From the NCBI GenBank assembly GCA_003550305.1, contig QKYT01000174.1, forward strand, positions 19,710 to 59,653: a stretch of 39,944 nt of DNA. Reading direction: 5' to 3'. The stretch is from Glomus cerebriforme. Taxonomy: Eukaryota; Glomeromycota; Glomeromycetes; Glomerales; Glomeraceae. Each line of letters begins with the position of its first letter. Position 1 is the stretch's first letter. Below are positions 18,001 to 30,835 of the stretch, piece after piece. Under the pieces are notes generated by a model. That model worked only from the letters and a program-made list of their open reading frames with translations. It made no database searches and had not been told where the DNA came from. The position numbers were made by a program, and so were the translations under genes.

Positions 18001-21000
18001 ATATTTATTATATTATTTAAAATATTAAATCAATTTGTAATTTATTAAATGAAAATACATTATATTATCTTAATTTTTTTCTTTAAAAATTCTTTTACAA
18101 TTTCACAAATCATGACCAGTTTCTTAATATTCTTTACATCACTTTTATTTCTTATTATTTATATCTGTTTTTTTATTTTTTAAATTATTTTCAAATCCTT
18201 TACTATCTATTTTTGCTTTTTTGGTTTCTCTTATTACTATCTTTCCTTCAATAAATATTGATTTGGATGATATTTTGAAGTATTAAATTGGATTAGAATA
18301 ATTAATTTTATTTTTATTTATAGTTTTAGTAATTATTACTTGGCTATTAAATAATTCTTACTATTTACCATCTATAAAACTTTAAAATATTCCATTCTTA
18401 TTGAAAAGGAAAAATAATAAAAAATGAAAAATGAAAAAATGTATTAAAAAAGAGAAAAAATAATGAAAAAGAAAAAAGTAATAAAAAAAGGGTAAAATAA
18501 TAAAAAAAAATATATTTAAATTAATGATCAATATTATAAATTATATAATATAATAAATTTATTTGATAAACTGTAATTTTATATAATCATGTATCCAAGT
18601 AATGAATATCTGCAATTATATTTAATTAGGGTTATGATATATATTATTTAATATTAGTTTTATAAGAAGTCCTACTCCCCCCCAGGTAAGATTTTTTCAA
18701 CCAATAATATTTAAATATATATATAGTATTAATTTTGACCAATAAAAATGCATAATTTTATATCATGTAAGATTTTGTTTTACTCCCCACCCTCTAAAAT
18801 ATTACCTAATAAATGTCATACCCCTTATTTCCTAATTTTATTTATTTAACTAATTTTTTTTTCTTTTAATTTTCTAATTAATTTTTTTATTTTTTCTTTT
18901 TTTTTTTATTATTTTTTTTATTAATTTTTCAATTATTTTTTTTTATTTATATATATATTTTATATTATCATTATTTTTTTTACAGATTGGATTATTAATA
19001 ATAAATTTTAAATTTTAAATAATTAAATTCAAATTCTGGATTATTAATAATTTTAATTATATCTAATAAAAAATATTTATTTTTATTACTTAAATTAAGT
19101 TTTATAATATATATTAATAAAACATTTTAATTTAAAAAGTATTTAGTAGAGTTTTAATATATTTAGATAAATATTTTATAATTAATATATATCCTCTTAT
19201 CATATAACATGTAATTTAATAAATTAAACTAATTTGTAATACATAATTAAACTATTTTATATGTTTAATATACAATATAATTTTGTTTTCACTCCTGTTA
19301 TTTTTTTTCTCTTAACTATTTTTCCAAATACTTCTTTTCACTTTTACTAAATTTATTTTGAAATTTTAAAAGTAAATAAATAACTAAATAATTTCAAATT
19401 TTCTATGTGAAAACTAATAATAGTGTAAAATAAATAAATTATGGAATTAAAATTAAAATTAAAGTTAGTTAAAATTAGAATTAGGGTTAAAGTTAGAGTC
19501 AGAATTAGGATCAGATTATTAGGATTAAGATTATAGTTAGATTATTAGGGTTAAAGATTAAAGTTAGGATTAGAGTCAGATTATTAAGAACTTTATTTTA
19601 TTATTTTCTTTATGTATTAGTACTTTATTATAAGAATTATAATAAATAAATTAAAAAAAATTAAATTGCAAAATCACATAATTATAGGAAGAATATTAAT
19701 ATTTCCAGTACGTATTGAGTAAAAATATTCTAAAAAAAATTATAATAATTTATAAATTAAATATTAATACAGTATTAATTTATTAAGTAATTAATTTGTC
19801 AATTATATTTCTTATTTTTAAGGTTACTTTTATTTTTAAAATACTATATAAATAAAATAATAACTATTTTAGCATATTTTATTTGAAGTTATTAATATTA
19901 TTATTTGATTATAATATGAAATTTGTTTATTTTTTAATAATCTAATAATATAAGAAGAAAATTGAAAAAAACTTATAATATAAATTATATTTTTTGATAT
20001 TTATTTATATTAAAGTGATTCTTTAAAAATATTTCCTATTACTAAATTTATCTGATAAGCCATATAAAGTAAAATACTTTACTTAAATATTTTATTTTTA
20101 ATTGATATTTAATATTTTATTAATATTTAATAATAGTTTATATTATTAATATATATATTATAAAAATTACTATATTATTTTACTATAGCATATTTTTTAG
20201 TAAAATCAGAAATATAATAATTAATTTTTATTTATTTTAATTTGATACTATCTATCAAAATTTTAATTAATATTTTAATATTTTTAATTTTAGATTATTA
20301 ATAGTTAATATCTTTAGCTTTTCAAATTAATATCTTGCTAAATAAAATAATTATAAAATTGAGTTATATTTAAGTATTAATTTATTGATTTTTTTTAATT
20401 TTAATATATTTTAATTATTTAATAAATTTATTTACTATATTAATAAATATAAAATTCTAAAATATTAAATTAATTAGATTTAAACATAAAAATTATCTTT
20501 TTTAAAAATATTTATAAATTACAAGTTTTTTTCAAGAAAAATTTGAAATATATAATCTTATAAATTTACTTACAATATATAAAAAAATTTTATTAATAAA
20601 AAAATGGTTACTTATAAAAGACTTTATTTTGTAATACAAATAATATGTATTAGGTATCGATTAGTATTTGATATGTACAGTATCAGTTATCATCTGATGT
20701 AAATTGATATCTGAAATATAACATATATTAAAAATAAAAAATATAATACAAATGCTACTTTAAATTTAAAATTAGTAAATCTGATATCTTGATTAATAAA
20801 TAATTTTTAATTTTAGAATAAGTTTTGAAAATTCAACTGATTTTAAAGACAATATTAGTATTTATATTGTTAAGACAAAAAAAAATAAATAAATAAAGCA
20901 AAAGAAATAATGGTAAAATATAGTAAAATAAAAGATAATAACTATAATATTATTCATAAGAATAAAAGCAATAATAAATAATAAATATAGAAAAAAAGCA

Positions 21001-21200
21001 AAAAAAAAAAATCTGAAATAATCTTTAACAAATTATTATTTAAAAGGAAATTTGCTTTATTATTAAGCAAATTAGTTTTTAATTGTATTTATGCATTTAT
21101 TAATATATATTAAACAAACTTCTTTTAAAATTGTTGCAAATGCATGATACTTTCCATATTGTGTATTTAATGCAGTGTTCAGAAATTTTATATCTTGTCA
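18000..21200. other. A+T desert, no gene seen
   Basis: Almost pure A/T sequence. An A-rich tract with scattered G (18405-18515) faces a T-rich tract (18830-18960), which could pair imperfectly. A run of seven C bases occurs near 18676. No protein of note is readable. Confidence 0.5.
19470..19595 (+). repeat. Degenerate TTAGGG-like array
   Basis: About 125 bp consist of variants of TTAGGG, TTAGGATTA, TTAGAGTCAG and AAAGTTAG, with TTAGGGTTA at least twice. TTAGGG is the telomere repeat of many fungi. The array may be an old interstitial telomeric tract or simply a purine-biased microsatellite. Confidence 0.4.
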
Positions 21201-22300
21201 TGTGATTCTAATCGAAAAATAAATAAAAAAACATAATGCAGGCCGGAATTATAGTACTGCCCAACATTACATCCAAATGATTCATTTGAGTAACGTAAAA
21301 ATGACCATTTATACAACTATAAATGATTTTAATATGGGCTAGATTATTTATTCCATTGCACAATAATTAATGAAAAATTCATTATGATGTTAACGAATTT
21401 TCTCATAACGAAGTCTTGATCGGCCTGGACGCCTATTTCAGAGTGTCTCTGATTTTTCTTTTTTTAGTAAAATTCTTAAAACTTGTATAAAGGGGTTTCA
21501 TTTTACAGTATTTCCTGGAAATCAAAGAAAAAAAAGGGTTTAATTATTTAAAAAGTAGATACAGTATTTAGTCATAATGTATTAATTTTGAAAAAGCGAA
21601 GCAATTTTAAAATGGATTTGACTTGTCAGACCAAATTGATCTAATAAAAATTGAATTTATTCAAAGAAATCCTCGCAGATAACGTATGCAACTCTCGTTT
21701 TTTCTAAAAAAAAGTGAAAAACATAAAATTGTTACTTGAATTACTCTTCGGAGAACAGTGAATCAGTAATTGAATACACATGTTAGCGTAGGGAGACATA
21801 AATTAAAGTTTTGCAAATCACTTATTTATTAGCGTCATTTTCGTAACGGATTTACTTTATTTCCATGCGCTAGAAAAAATTTGACCACCATAAAAGGATA
21901 GGGTTTACGATAAATTATGAATCAATTTCCATATTTGTTGATATCATATGGTTTTCTAACGGGATGAGTGATCCCGGATTAAAACTCGATCCGGAAAAGT
22001 TTAAATTCTATTAAAAGTAATTGATAAACGTATAAAAAATCATGTGAAATCGGGTTAAAAGCAATTCCGTTAATTATTTTGCTTTCGTCATCAAACTTAA
22101 TGTTATAAATAAATGATTTAGGTTTTAAAACAAACAACATATGTCGCAGTAAGAAAAAAGAAAGTATTTAAAAACAATAAAAACAATGTAAAAATTTCCT
22201 TTTCTGATGTTTGTATTATATATAATGCATTAACCGCAAAAAAGAAAACTACGGACGCGAACTAGAAATCCGGAAATTTTTAACCGGATTATCATTGACT
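21200..22300. other. Non-coding upstream region
   Basis: Composition is less A+T-extreme than the desert before it, but no protein or known repeat is visible. CCGG-containing segments (CCCGGATTAAAACTCGATCCGG near 21972) appear close to the next gene. Confidence 0.35.
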
Positions 22301-22307
22301 CACTGTG

Positions 22308-22327
22308 ATTTAACCGATCGGTTAAAT
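22308..22327. promoter_or_regulatory. 20-bp perfect palindrome upstream of the basic-protein gene
   Basis: ATTTAACCGATCGGTTAAAT is a perfect palindrome about 135 bp before the ATG. A related AACCGGAT lies about 25 bp upstream. Just downstream AACTCC and GGAGTT form another inverted pair around TACGGAGTATC. Symmetry like this suits a dimeric transcription factor, by inference. Confidence 0.5.
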
Positions 22328-22373
22328 TTTATCCGAACTCCTATTATTAATACGGAGTATCGGAGTTAAAAAA

Positions 22374-22380
22374 TATAAAA
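22374..22380 (+). promoter_or_regulatory. TATA box
   Basis: TATAAAA stands 81 bp before the ATG at 22461. It is followed by a C/T-rich leader in which TTCTAATCAA…ATTTCAAAAAT occurs twice (22405-22430 and 22438-22462), the second copy running into the start codon. Confidence 0.5.
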
Positions 22381-22460
22381 GAAGCTTTTGTTCTCTTCAA
22401 ATCGTTCTAATCAAATTCAATTTCAAAAATCCAACCTTTCTAATCAATTTTATTTCAAAA

Positions 22461-23132
22461 ATGGCTTTTCTTAACAAAATATGCAAGAATAAAATTGGCA
22501 TACAAAAGTCTTCAATTAACAAGAAAGAAAAATCTAAGAAATCGTCTAAATTATCTCAATTATCTCAATTATCTTTGAGAATAATTATTTCAAAGCCTAA
22601 AAATATCCATAAACGTAGAAAGATTCAACACAACACAAAGTTATATGAAAGAAGAAAATCGTACTCAAAAGATGATCTCATCACCGTAATTCCTTCACAA
22701 GAAAATATCAAAGCACGATCTCGATCACACTCAATTTCTTATAACTCGACTTCAACATTTAATTCAACTCTTACACCGGACAAAAAAACTTGGCGTCCAG
22801 TCAAAAATATTAACATCAAAGCTAATGTCTTTTGGGGAGAAGAATATAAAAAGGAACAAATCAATTTATCAATTTCACGAACTAATTCTTATAATTCATT
22901 TAAAAACATTTTATCAAAGAAGTTAGGGTACGAGATACCGAATGATTTTGCTATACTTTATCACACAAGAAGGTATCACAAAAACAATATCATGAGAAGG
23001 ATTTTACTTGATTATTGGATAAAAAACAAGATGTTGTGGTTGATTGATAATGATTTTACATTTAGGAAGCATTTATTATTATGGAGGGATGATATTGAAA
23101 TAACTATAGTAAAAAAATCTATTATATATTAA
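22461..23132 (+). CDS. Basic protein of 223 residues, possible ubiquitin-like C-terminus
   Basis: One uninterrupted reading frame from ATG to TAA, with a TATA box 81 bp upstream and AATAAA at 23176-23181, 44 bases after the stop. The first 115 residues are Lys/Ser/Arg-rich and probably disordered (INKKEKSKKSSKLSQLSQLS, HKRRKIQ), with two LSQ repeats and possible nuclear localisation clusters. The last 100 residues look folded and keep FWGEEYKKEQINLSISR, FKNILSKKLGYEIPNDFAIL, KNKMLWLIDNDFTFRKHLL and RDDIEITIVKK. The order strand, turn, helix, two strands, short helix (NDFTFRKHL) and a last strand resembles a PB1 or other ubiquitin-like fold, which is inference only. No intron is seen. The gene converges on the SPRY gene with about 220 bp between stops. 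It lacks the stop-codon damage seen elsewhere and looks functional. Confidence 0.75.
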   Translation: MAFLNKICKNKIGIQKSSINKKEKSKKSSKLSQLSQLSLRIIISKPKNIHKRRKIQHNTKLYERRKSYSKDDLITVIPSQENIKARSRSHSISYNSTSTFNSTLTPDKKTWRPVKNINIKANVFWGEEYKKEQINLSISRTNSYNSFKNILSKKLGYEIPNDFAILYHTRRYHKNNIMRRILLDYWIKNKMLWLIDNDFTFRKHLLLWRDDIEITIVKKSIIY

Positions 23133-23355
23133 TTAGTATGAAACATTATACATATCTGATATTATACATATTGTAAATAAAATTCATGTAAATAGAAACC
23201 CTTTGTCATATTGTTCATATTGTTCATATTGTTTGTGTTCAATATTGTACATGTGTAAATCCTAGAGAATTTTTTTTTTTGATAGCCAAATAATTTATTA
23301 TATATATCTCTTAATAAAACGCTTGTTATTTGATCAATTAAAATTGTATAATTAT

Positions 23356-24477
23356 TTATTTATACATTTCAGATAAATTAGCCCATTCATTCTTCTCTTT
23401 TGCATCTTGGAATATTTTCTACATGCACAAAATGATAAATTAATAACATATTTCAATTAAAAATCATAAAATGGGTTGAGTTTTGATATTCTGTACCTTT
23501 GCGTATTGATCAATATCGAAAACAAAAGGTTTTTGCCCAAAATTCACTTCAATACGTGCTTTTGGATTTCTCATTCCAAATGAAGGATATAAATCTCCGC
23601 CAGTAATATCATCAAATGCCACTCCTAAAAAAAAAAAAAAGTAAAGGAAAAAAAAAAATTTAAATGTGTAAAATATATATACATATATAAATATATATGT
23701 ATATATATTTTAATAAAATAATCCAAAAATTACCCAGATTAATTCCATTCTTTGTGTAAAAACAAGTATTATTGAAAAAATTCACACAGCAGCCAATTAT
23801 ATCATCATTTGTATATAATGGTCCATAGTCGTAACCTCTATGTCCATTTGAAATAAATTTTAATCCATCATCCCCATGATAACCGTATGACCTTTCATTC
23901 CATCCTGAGTAATTAAATGAATTATATAAATAAACAAATCCAATAATTGCATAAAAAATTCCAAATTAAAAGAAAAGAAAAGAAAAGTTTTTACCCGGCT
24001 GTCCACGTAAATTTACATTAGGTTCACTCATACCTATGCCGATTAAACTAAAAGAAAAAATCGAAATAAAACACAAACATTTAAAATTTTATAAAATTTA
24101 TAATTAATAAATAAAAAGATATATTACCCTTCTAAGCCTTGATTAATTATATAAACTTCAAAATAAAACAGTCCGGCTTCAACTGGTAAAGGATAATCCG
24201 CTCGAACTGCAGCCGCCTGAAACCAATCTTGGTGTTCTTGAACTTTTATTTATTATTTATTTTAATTAAAAAATTCCAAACTTTAAAATGAAATCAATTT
24301 CCAAATATAAGTACCATTATAAAACATTGTTAACTCATCATCTTCAATGGTTAATTCATCAGCACAATCGTTTTTATTTAATTTAGTTGGAAGTAAAATA
24401 GAATTTCTTTTTCGATTATGTATATCATATGGAGTGTTTATAAGGTAAGATGGAAGAACTTGATTTGAATACTTCAT
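23356..24477 (-). CDS. SPRY-domain protein (RanBPM/Ssh4-like), six exons
   Basis: Exons on the minus strand are 24315-24477, 24128-24242, 23995-24047, 23734-23904, 23497-23624 and 23356-23418. All introns are GT-AG with T-rich acceptors, and the joined frame has 231 codons including the stop. After a leader of about 40 residues comes one SPRY domain with family landmarks: [88 protein letters not shown] and [11 protein letters not shown]. This matches the RanBP9/Ssh4 branch, whose SPRY domain binds partner proteins, in scaffold E3-ligase complexes or in adaptors for membrane-protein ubiquitination. It lacks the LisH-CTLH part of RanBPM, and no PY motif is seen, so its partner is unknown. A hydrophobic in-frame stretch (LIYFLIFLYFFARN) precedes the ATG without its own start. 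In Ssh4-like proteins an N-terminal membrane anchor occurs, so the true start may lie upstream. Confidence 0.85.
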
Positions 24478-27400
24478 ATTTCTCGCAAAAAAGTATAAAA
24501 ATATTAAGAAATAGATTAATCGGAATCAATTCCGTATTGTTTGCAAATAAAAAGAGAAAAAAGGGAATTTCAATACAGTAACAAACATTTTATCAGATGA
24601 TTTGTTATGGTAGCACTTAGATACAGGCATGTGACCTGTCAAACATCGTCGGAAATACTTAGCCTCACTTCCTATTTCGCTCAGAATTACACAATAATAC
24701 AGTATAATAATATAAAAGTTTCTTATTATACTTTGCGCGCATATGTAAGAGATAAAAAGAAATAATGAGATCATTGACTCGCGCAAAGTTAATTAAAATA
24801 TTTTAAATATTTTACTTTTTTTGAAATATCGAATTTTAACATAAACTATGCATCAGTTGCATGAAAAAAGTTGCCTATTTTGAAGTAAATATTACAAACG
24901 CCCGGATTACCATTTTAGGTGCATTTGATAAGATCAATCTTGTGTTATATGATAATATATATAAACCATAAATTTATTCCCAAGTTCAAACCTTCATAGC
25001 TATCGACGTTATCCTTTTGTTTATATCGAAACAAAAGTTATTCTTAAAAAAACATGTAAAATATGAATTAAACGCGCATGATGTTAGAATAATTTTTGTA
25101 AATAATTAAATAATTAGGTACGCTATCGCAGATTTCGTTACATTTATTAAATGATTGTTAGAATTATTTATTAATTTATTAATTATGACTTTTCTTTTTT
25201 TTCTTTATAGTTAATCTGTGCCATTCAATCATTAATTAATTTTTTATTGCCAATTAAGAAAATGAATCTACTACACTAACATTAGTCCATTGGTCGCGTT
25301 TAAATCATGTTTTTCATTGTTTTTTTTTCGTTTATAAGTTATCGTCACAAATAACACGTATTACTACATTTATTTCGTTAAATCATTGTATATCTGTTAA
25401 ATTTTCGGCCAGGTGCTGATTTATTATTCTCGTCTATTGTTATACCTTTTTTTTTTTATCGATTTAATACAAATATTTTATCAGTGGGTGCAGATGAATA
25501 AATTTATCTGTTAAATATCGTTTCATGTTTCTTTTTTATTTTTTCTAATATATTTATCGAAATCTTATTCGCGATATATGAAACTTAACTAAATCCTTTC
25601 TAATTACATAATTACACCCGACAGCATTTACTTAAAATTATTACGAAAATTTAAACTATTTGATATTTTCCCTTATTTCTTTATCATGATTGTCTCGCGT
25701 TTATAATATTTTATATTTTTTTTTTTGGTTCAAATTTATTATATATATATAAGCTTCAAATAAAGATACAAACTATTTTTTAATTTTATTAATTATATGT
25801 GAATTATGTGAATTATAATATGTGAATATGTCCATCTCCGCACGATAATACATATAAGATTACATTACATCATAATATATTTTATATCTTCGAAACAATT
25901 TATCACGCATTATATTTTCTTATAATCGTGAATACATTATGGAAAAAAAAAGAATCAAAAAAGCTTTTGGTGAGATATGCGGTGTTACCAAATAGATAAC
26001 TAAATGATTCTACCATACATTATTAATTAAATAACTTAAATAGTTACTGTGTCTTTGCTATTTTAGATGAGTTTTAACGATATTAAGGAGGTAAAGATTT
26101 TAAAATGATAAAAGATTATCACTAATTTAACAGAGAAATAATTCTATCGCTGATTATTTTTTATAAAAAAAAATTTCCTGTTATTTATCATAAGGTAATT
26201 TAACAAATACGGTATTTTGACCTGTCTTTGCGTATGTATATTACCAAAGTTAGTTAATTAAATCCGCGTGTTTTCATAGGGGAATTGAACTGTCAGTAAT
26301 TATCATGGTGTTGTTTACATTACTATATTCTAGTCTCGCCAAATGATGAGACCAAAGAGCTGGATAGTTAAAGAGATAATCACATTGAAATTGATCAAGC
26401 AATCTTATTTATGATTACGACGAGATGGTTTAAAGCCAATGCAACGACTTCAAAAAATTTATATTTTGCATATTTCAACATGATGCAAGATGCTATAATA
26501 GTCAATTCTGATATACATTTGTTTTATTTAATAAGCTGTCATTCTCGCATGTAATATTGCAGACGTGGGATATTTTCTGCACGTAACTGCAACTGCAAAC
26601 ACTACATTTCAATTGTACCAATTAACATTCTTTCGTGAAAAATTTTCAAATGTCATAAGATTTTTTCATAATTATTGGATTGGATTGGGCATTGAAATTC
26701 TCTTTTTTTCCTTTTTTTTTTTTTTTATTTTTTTTTTTTTTAAAAAAAAAAAAAAATTATCTTCGTAATTATCAGAAAATGTTATTACAGGAATAGAGAA
26801 TTTAAAATATTTTTTTTATTTAATTAAAGGGAAAATTTAAAAAGTATAAAAATTACTTATAAAGAACTAACCACTAAACCGGAATGCGAGGTAATATAAA
26901 AACTATAATGATATACGTCGCGCACATATATATATATTAAAGAAAAGTCTTTTGTCCTTACTAATAAAACTTTTCATATTTAGATTCTGACTGGGTATTA
27001 ATAGCATTTTGAGACGAATTTTCAAGCATTATAACATCATAAATATTTGTTCATCTTGTCTCACCAATTCATTGTGTATCTTGAAGAATTGTTAACCATT
27101 ATTTGATGTTTAATTAATTCAACCTAAATTTAACACAGTAAGTAATAGAAATAGAGAATGAAGTTAAATAAGTTTATATTTTTTTGGAGGGATGGTTTAA
27201 TTAATTCTAATTTTTTTTTTTTTTATTAATGACAGAAATTGAATGAAGTCGTCTGAATATACAATTTTTATGGTGATCGCTGTTCGATGAGGATGTCGTC
27301 ATATTTGGAAGAATAATGCTTGTTAGAAGGTTCATAAACTGGATTTATTGTTAAAATTTAGATAAGTTGGAATATTAATTTTGATTTTTCGTTCTCACGG

Positions 27401-29976
27401 ATGAATTAAGGAAATTATTTATTTTACATATTCATAAATAAATTCTCAATTTAACAATTTAACAAAAATTGATCTTGCTAAAAAAAAAACGATCAAAAGA
27501 ATTTCATTAATCTTTTTTTTTTTTTCTTCTGTTTTCTTTTCTGTTTTCTTTACAATTACGTTACGTTAATTGTTGTTGTCACAAACTCGACAACTCATCA
27601 ATTATCAATTAACCTAATACTGTAATATTTTTTTCATCGGAACTGAAGATCATTCAATCATCATTGTATCATTGGTTAATATATAACTCCGGATCACTTT
27701 TCGTGTTTATTATTGTAAGATTCCGCAGTAGAAATTAGCCATTAATATTATTCGGATTATTCCAATAAAAAACACACCGACGCGTAAGTAAACAGTTTTT
27801 TTTCGATTTCGCCATTTTACGGAAAAAGGTTTCGTAATTAATGATGAGTAATGCGGGTAACTTCGTATCTTTATTTGAATTATTTGAATTAATACAGAAA
27901 AAAACGCCATAATCATTAAATCTTTACAATTCAATATAAACATTAATCAAATTAACTATTTTTAATTGAATTGTACAAACAAAAAAGCATTAAAAAAAAA
28001 ACATAAAACAGCCTGTTTAATCTCTTTTTTTTTTCTGATCAGAAACTCATATCTAAAGTTTATCTATCCATTTTTAAATTCTTGCTTCATTGTTTTATCT
28101 ATAGTTTACATTATCATTATATTAATAAACAATACTATGTTGAATTCATTTTTTTTTATAACATTAAAATTATTATTTGGAGCACAAAACAATTATCAGA
28201 TAAGATATAATTCATGTTATTATGGGAAGTTTAAACCAAAATCTCTTTTCGAACGAAACTTTAAAAACAGGTTGTTGGTATTGGATTGATGACATCCTGC
28301 CTGTTTCACGTTTTTCAAATAACAATTAATTTCCTTAAATTTAAATATTAAATGAACTTTATATTTTTTTTTTTGGGTACAACTGTATAAAAGCCTTATC
28401 AAAATATTTACTGTAATTTGATTTGATATTAAGAGATGTACCAATGAATCCAATGAATCGGAACGGAACAAAATTAATGAATTTTTTAGAATTAAGGTTC
28501 AATTCAAACTGTTATCTTTGTAATCTAATCTATCAATATGTTCGGCCGTTGATGTAGATAAAATATCCGAATTTATTCTTATTCCAGTTGCTATTATAAT
28601 AACTTATTAAATATATTTAATATACAAATTCAAAATTGTAATTAAAAAATACATACCAACCAATTTTAAATAATAATTGTCATTTTTATTTTAATTTGAA
28701 GGTATAATTAATAATTGTCGTTGATCAAATATTAAATTAAATTAATGTTTTAATTAATATCTTCGATTGCAAGATAATAAAGAATCATACGATAAAAAAA
28801 AAGATATATTTATTATTTTTTTTAGTGTAATAAGATACAGCATCAATGAAAAAGGCCTTCTTTCATTTTTAATTAGATTTTGGTTAATACACAGTAATTA
28901 CAGTCAGTTGATAACGAAATGACCAATAAGAGTTTATTATTGTGGGATGAAGCTTAAAAAAAAATACGGGTGAAATAAAATTCCATCTCCATCTACGATT
29001 TGTTATCTCTACTGTATTATATTATTGCACGTGAAGATAGTCATTTGCAGGCCTTAAACCGGTAGTTACGTCACGAATTATCACATAATTCACATGATTA
29101 TTGAGAAACATTAATATTTCTTAATTCCAGCCGAAACATGGGTTTAATTCTGGCTAATCGAAACTATGCAGCTCTCACATGATATAATATATATTTGGTT
29201 ATCATGAGAAAAATTTGAAAATCAACCATCATTGTAAAGGGACAATAAATATTGAGATTCTATTATTACATTACTGATCCGATCATATGAAAATGAAAAT
29301 TATGACGATATTAAAATTTTTTACTCTAATAAGTAAAAAATCTGTTTATCAGTTATACAATTTTTTAAAGGAACCATTTTGAATCGATCTTAAGATAGTA
29401 AATATTACTATCAAACCTAATTTGATAATTACCCGTTTTAATATTAAATAAATATAAGTAATAATTAGGTATTAAATCCCTTAAAAGCTTACTTCGCGAT
29501 GAGAGGAACTGTCCCGCGTTTAATGTACAAGGTTAAAATATAACTATAATTAAAAAAAAATTTAATTAGTCCAGAGAAAGATTAATCGTCTCCTATATTT
29601 GGATAATTCAAAATTTAATTGATATTGTAAAAAAAAAAATGAAATAACACAAAATATTTATATTATATCACATTCACGAAAAAGTATATATTATTAAATC
29701 GGAATATTCATTCGACAATGATTTCATAATATAACAGGAGAAAGAAAATCAGCTTCCTCTTGCTTTATTGAAAACGCCTATTGAAAAGATAACAAGTGGT
29801 CAATGTTCTCTTTTGGTTCAAAACTCATAGACTATTGAATTAATAACACCACAATTTAGAAAACTATTCGTTATAACATAATATTATACCTCCTTAATTA
29901 CAATCTATAATACGTTATTCAAAAATAAAACTATGAATGGGACTTTATTGAAGATTTAATAATTCTGAAGCGGTAT
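24478..29976. other. Long gene-free region
   Basis: No convincing gene is visible. Short frames near 24526-24786, 27710-27943 and 27966-28289 lack recognisable content, start context or splice support. At 26701-26755 a T-run of about 45 bases directly followed by 15 A forms a homopolymer fold-back, a likely sequencing-error zone. A stretch at 25800-26560 is less extreme in composition and might hold an unrecognised non-coding gene. Confidence 0.45.
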
Positions 29977-30276
29977 ATGTACACACCAACCACATATAGT
30001 AATAACATATTGTATGATTCTGAAAATCATTGTCTAATGCCGTTTCTTCATATAATCCTTGTCAGCCCAATGACACTTCATGCCATGTCTAAGTCGTCTA
30101 ATGACGCTTCATACAATCCTACCATGCCTAATGACGCTTCATACGATAATAACTCTCCATCTTCATCTAATGGTTTCCCTCATTTAATTTACTCAATATT
30201 ACTATCATTTCTCAACAGAATATTTCAAAATTATCATTATGCCAATAACCAATTCAGATATGCAAGTTTAAGATAA
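29977..30276 (+). CDS. Doubtful small ORF with an NDASY repeat
   Basis: A 99-codon frame opens with MYTPTTYSNN. It contains two repeats of NDASY (SNDASYNPTMPNDASYDNN), encoded by copies of CTAATGACGCTTCATAC at 30098-30114 and 30128-30144. A hydrophobic C-terminal helix follows (IYSILLSFLNRIF). No known domain, no clear promoter. It may be a remnant of a low-complexity protein or only a chance frame around a short repeat. Confidence 0.25.
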   Translation: MYTPTTYSNNILYDSENHCLMPFLHIILVSPMTLHAMSKSSNDASYNPTMPNDASYDNNSPSSSNGFPHLIYSILLSFLNRIFQNYHYANNQFRYASLR

Positions 30277-30389
30277 TAATTTTGTGTCTAATAATAATGG
30301 GTTATTTACTCATGCAATTTTATAGGATTTTTCAAATTTAAGGTAGTTTTTATTTATTTCGCATATTTATTTTATCATAATATTTAATT

Positions 30390-30682
30390 TTTACGATTGG
30401 GCTCTTTGTGAACTCTTAAGAGCAGATCTAATGATGAGACAAAATGATCATGCAATGGTTAATGCGGCTTATGCGTTAAAAAAAATCACAAGGGTATTAT
30501 TAATACATGTGACACTCTACAAAAATCCTTTGGATGTCATATGCAATACCAGTCATGAGTTATATTACTTATTAAAGTCAAGGAATTGTTTGTCAAAAAA
30601 AAACATAAATCCAATGATAAAAAAATTTTGGCAGAAATTTTATATTGATATAGTATATGGTCAAATTACTGACTGTAATTAG
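30390..30682 (+). pseudogene. Unrecognised coding fragment
   Basis: About 95 codons are open and read DWALCELLRADLMMRQNDHAM, then VNAAYALKKITRVLLIHVTL and a Lys/Asn-rich end. The first part has a more ordinary amino-acid mix than its surroundings, suggesting a fragment of a once-coding sequence. No start context, family or continuation is visible. Confidence 0.25.
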
Positions 30683-30835
30683 GTTTATATATCGATGTGT
30701 GAATAATTTGTAAGTTACATAATCTTAATGCTGGTCAGAATTATTTACTGACAAGAATGATAAAATGACAAATGGAAAAAAATTTTTTGCTTACCTTAGC
30801 TACTATAATTATTATCATATCACATAATAATTATA

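Noticed and set aside
18405..18960. Large inverted repeat between an A-rich and a T-rich tract
   Set aside because: The match can be explained by simple A and T runs; no unique sequence pairs.
26565..26768. 67-codon plus-strand frame ending in long Phe and Lys runs
   Set aside because: The end is a T-run followed by an A-run; the start portion has no recognisable protein character.
27710..28471. Three short frames on both strands
   Set aside because: Overlapping, composition-driven, without splice sites or motifs that would join them into a gene.
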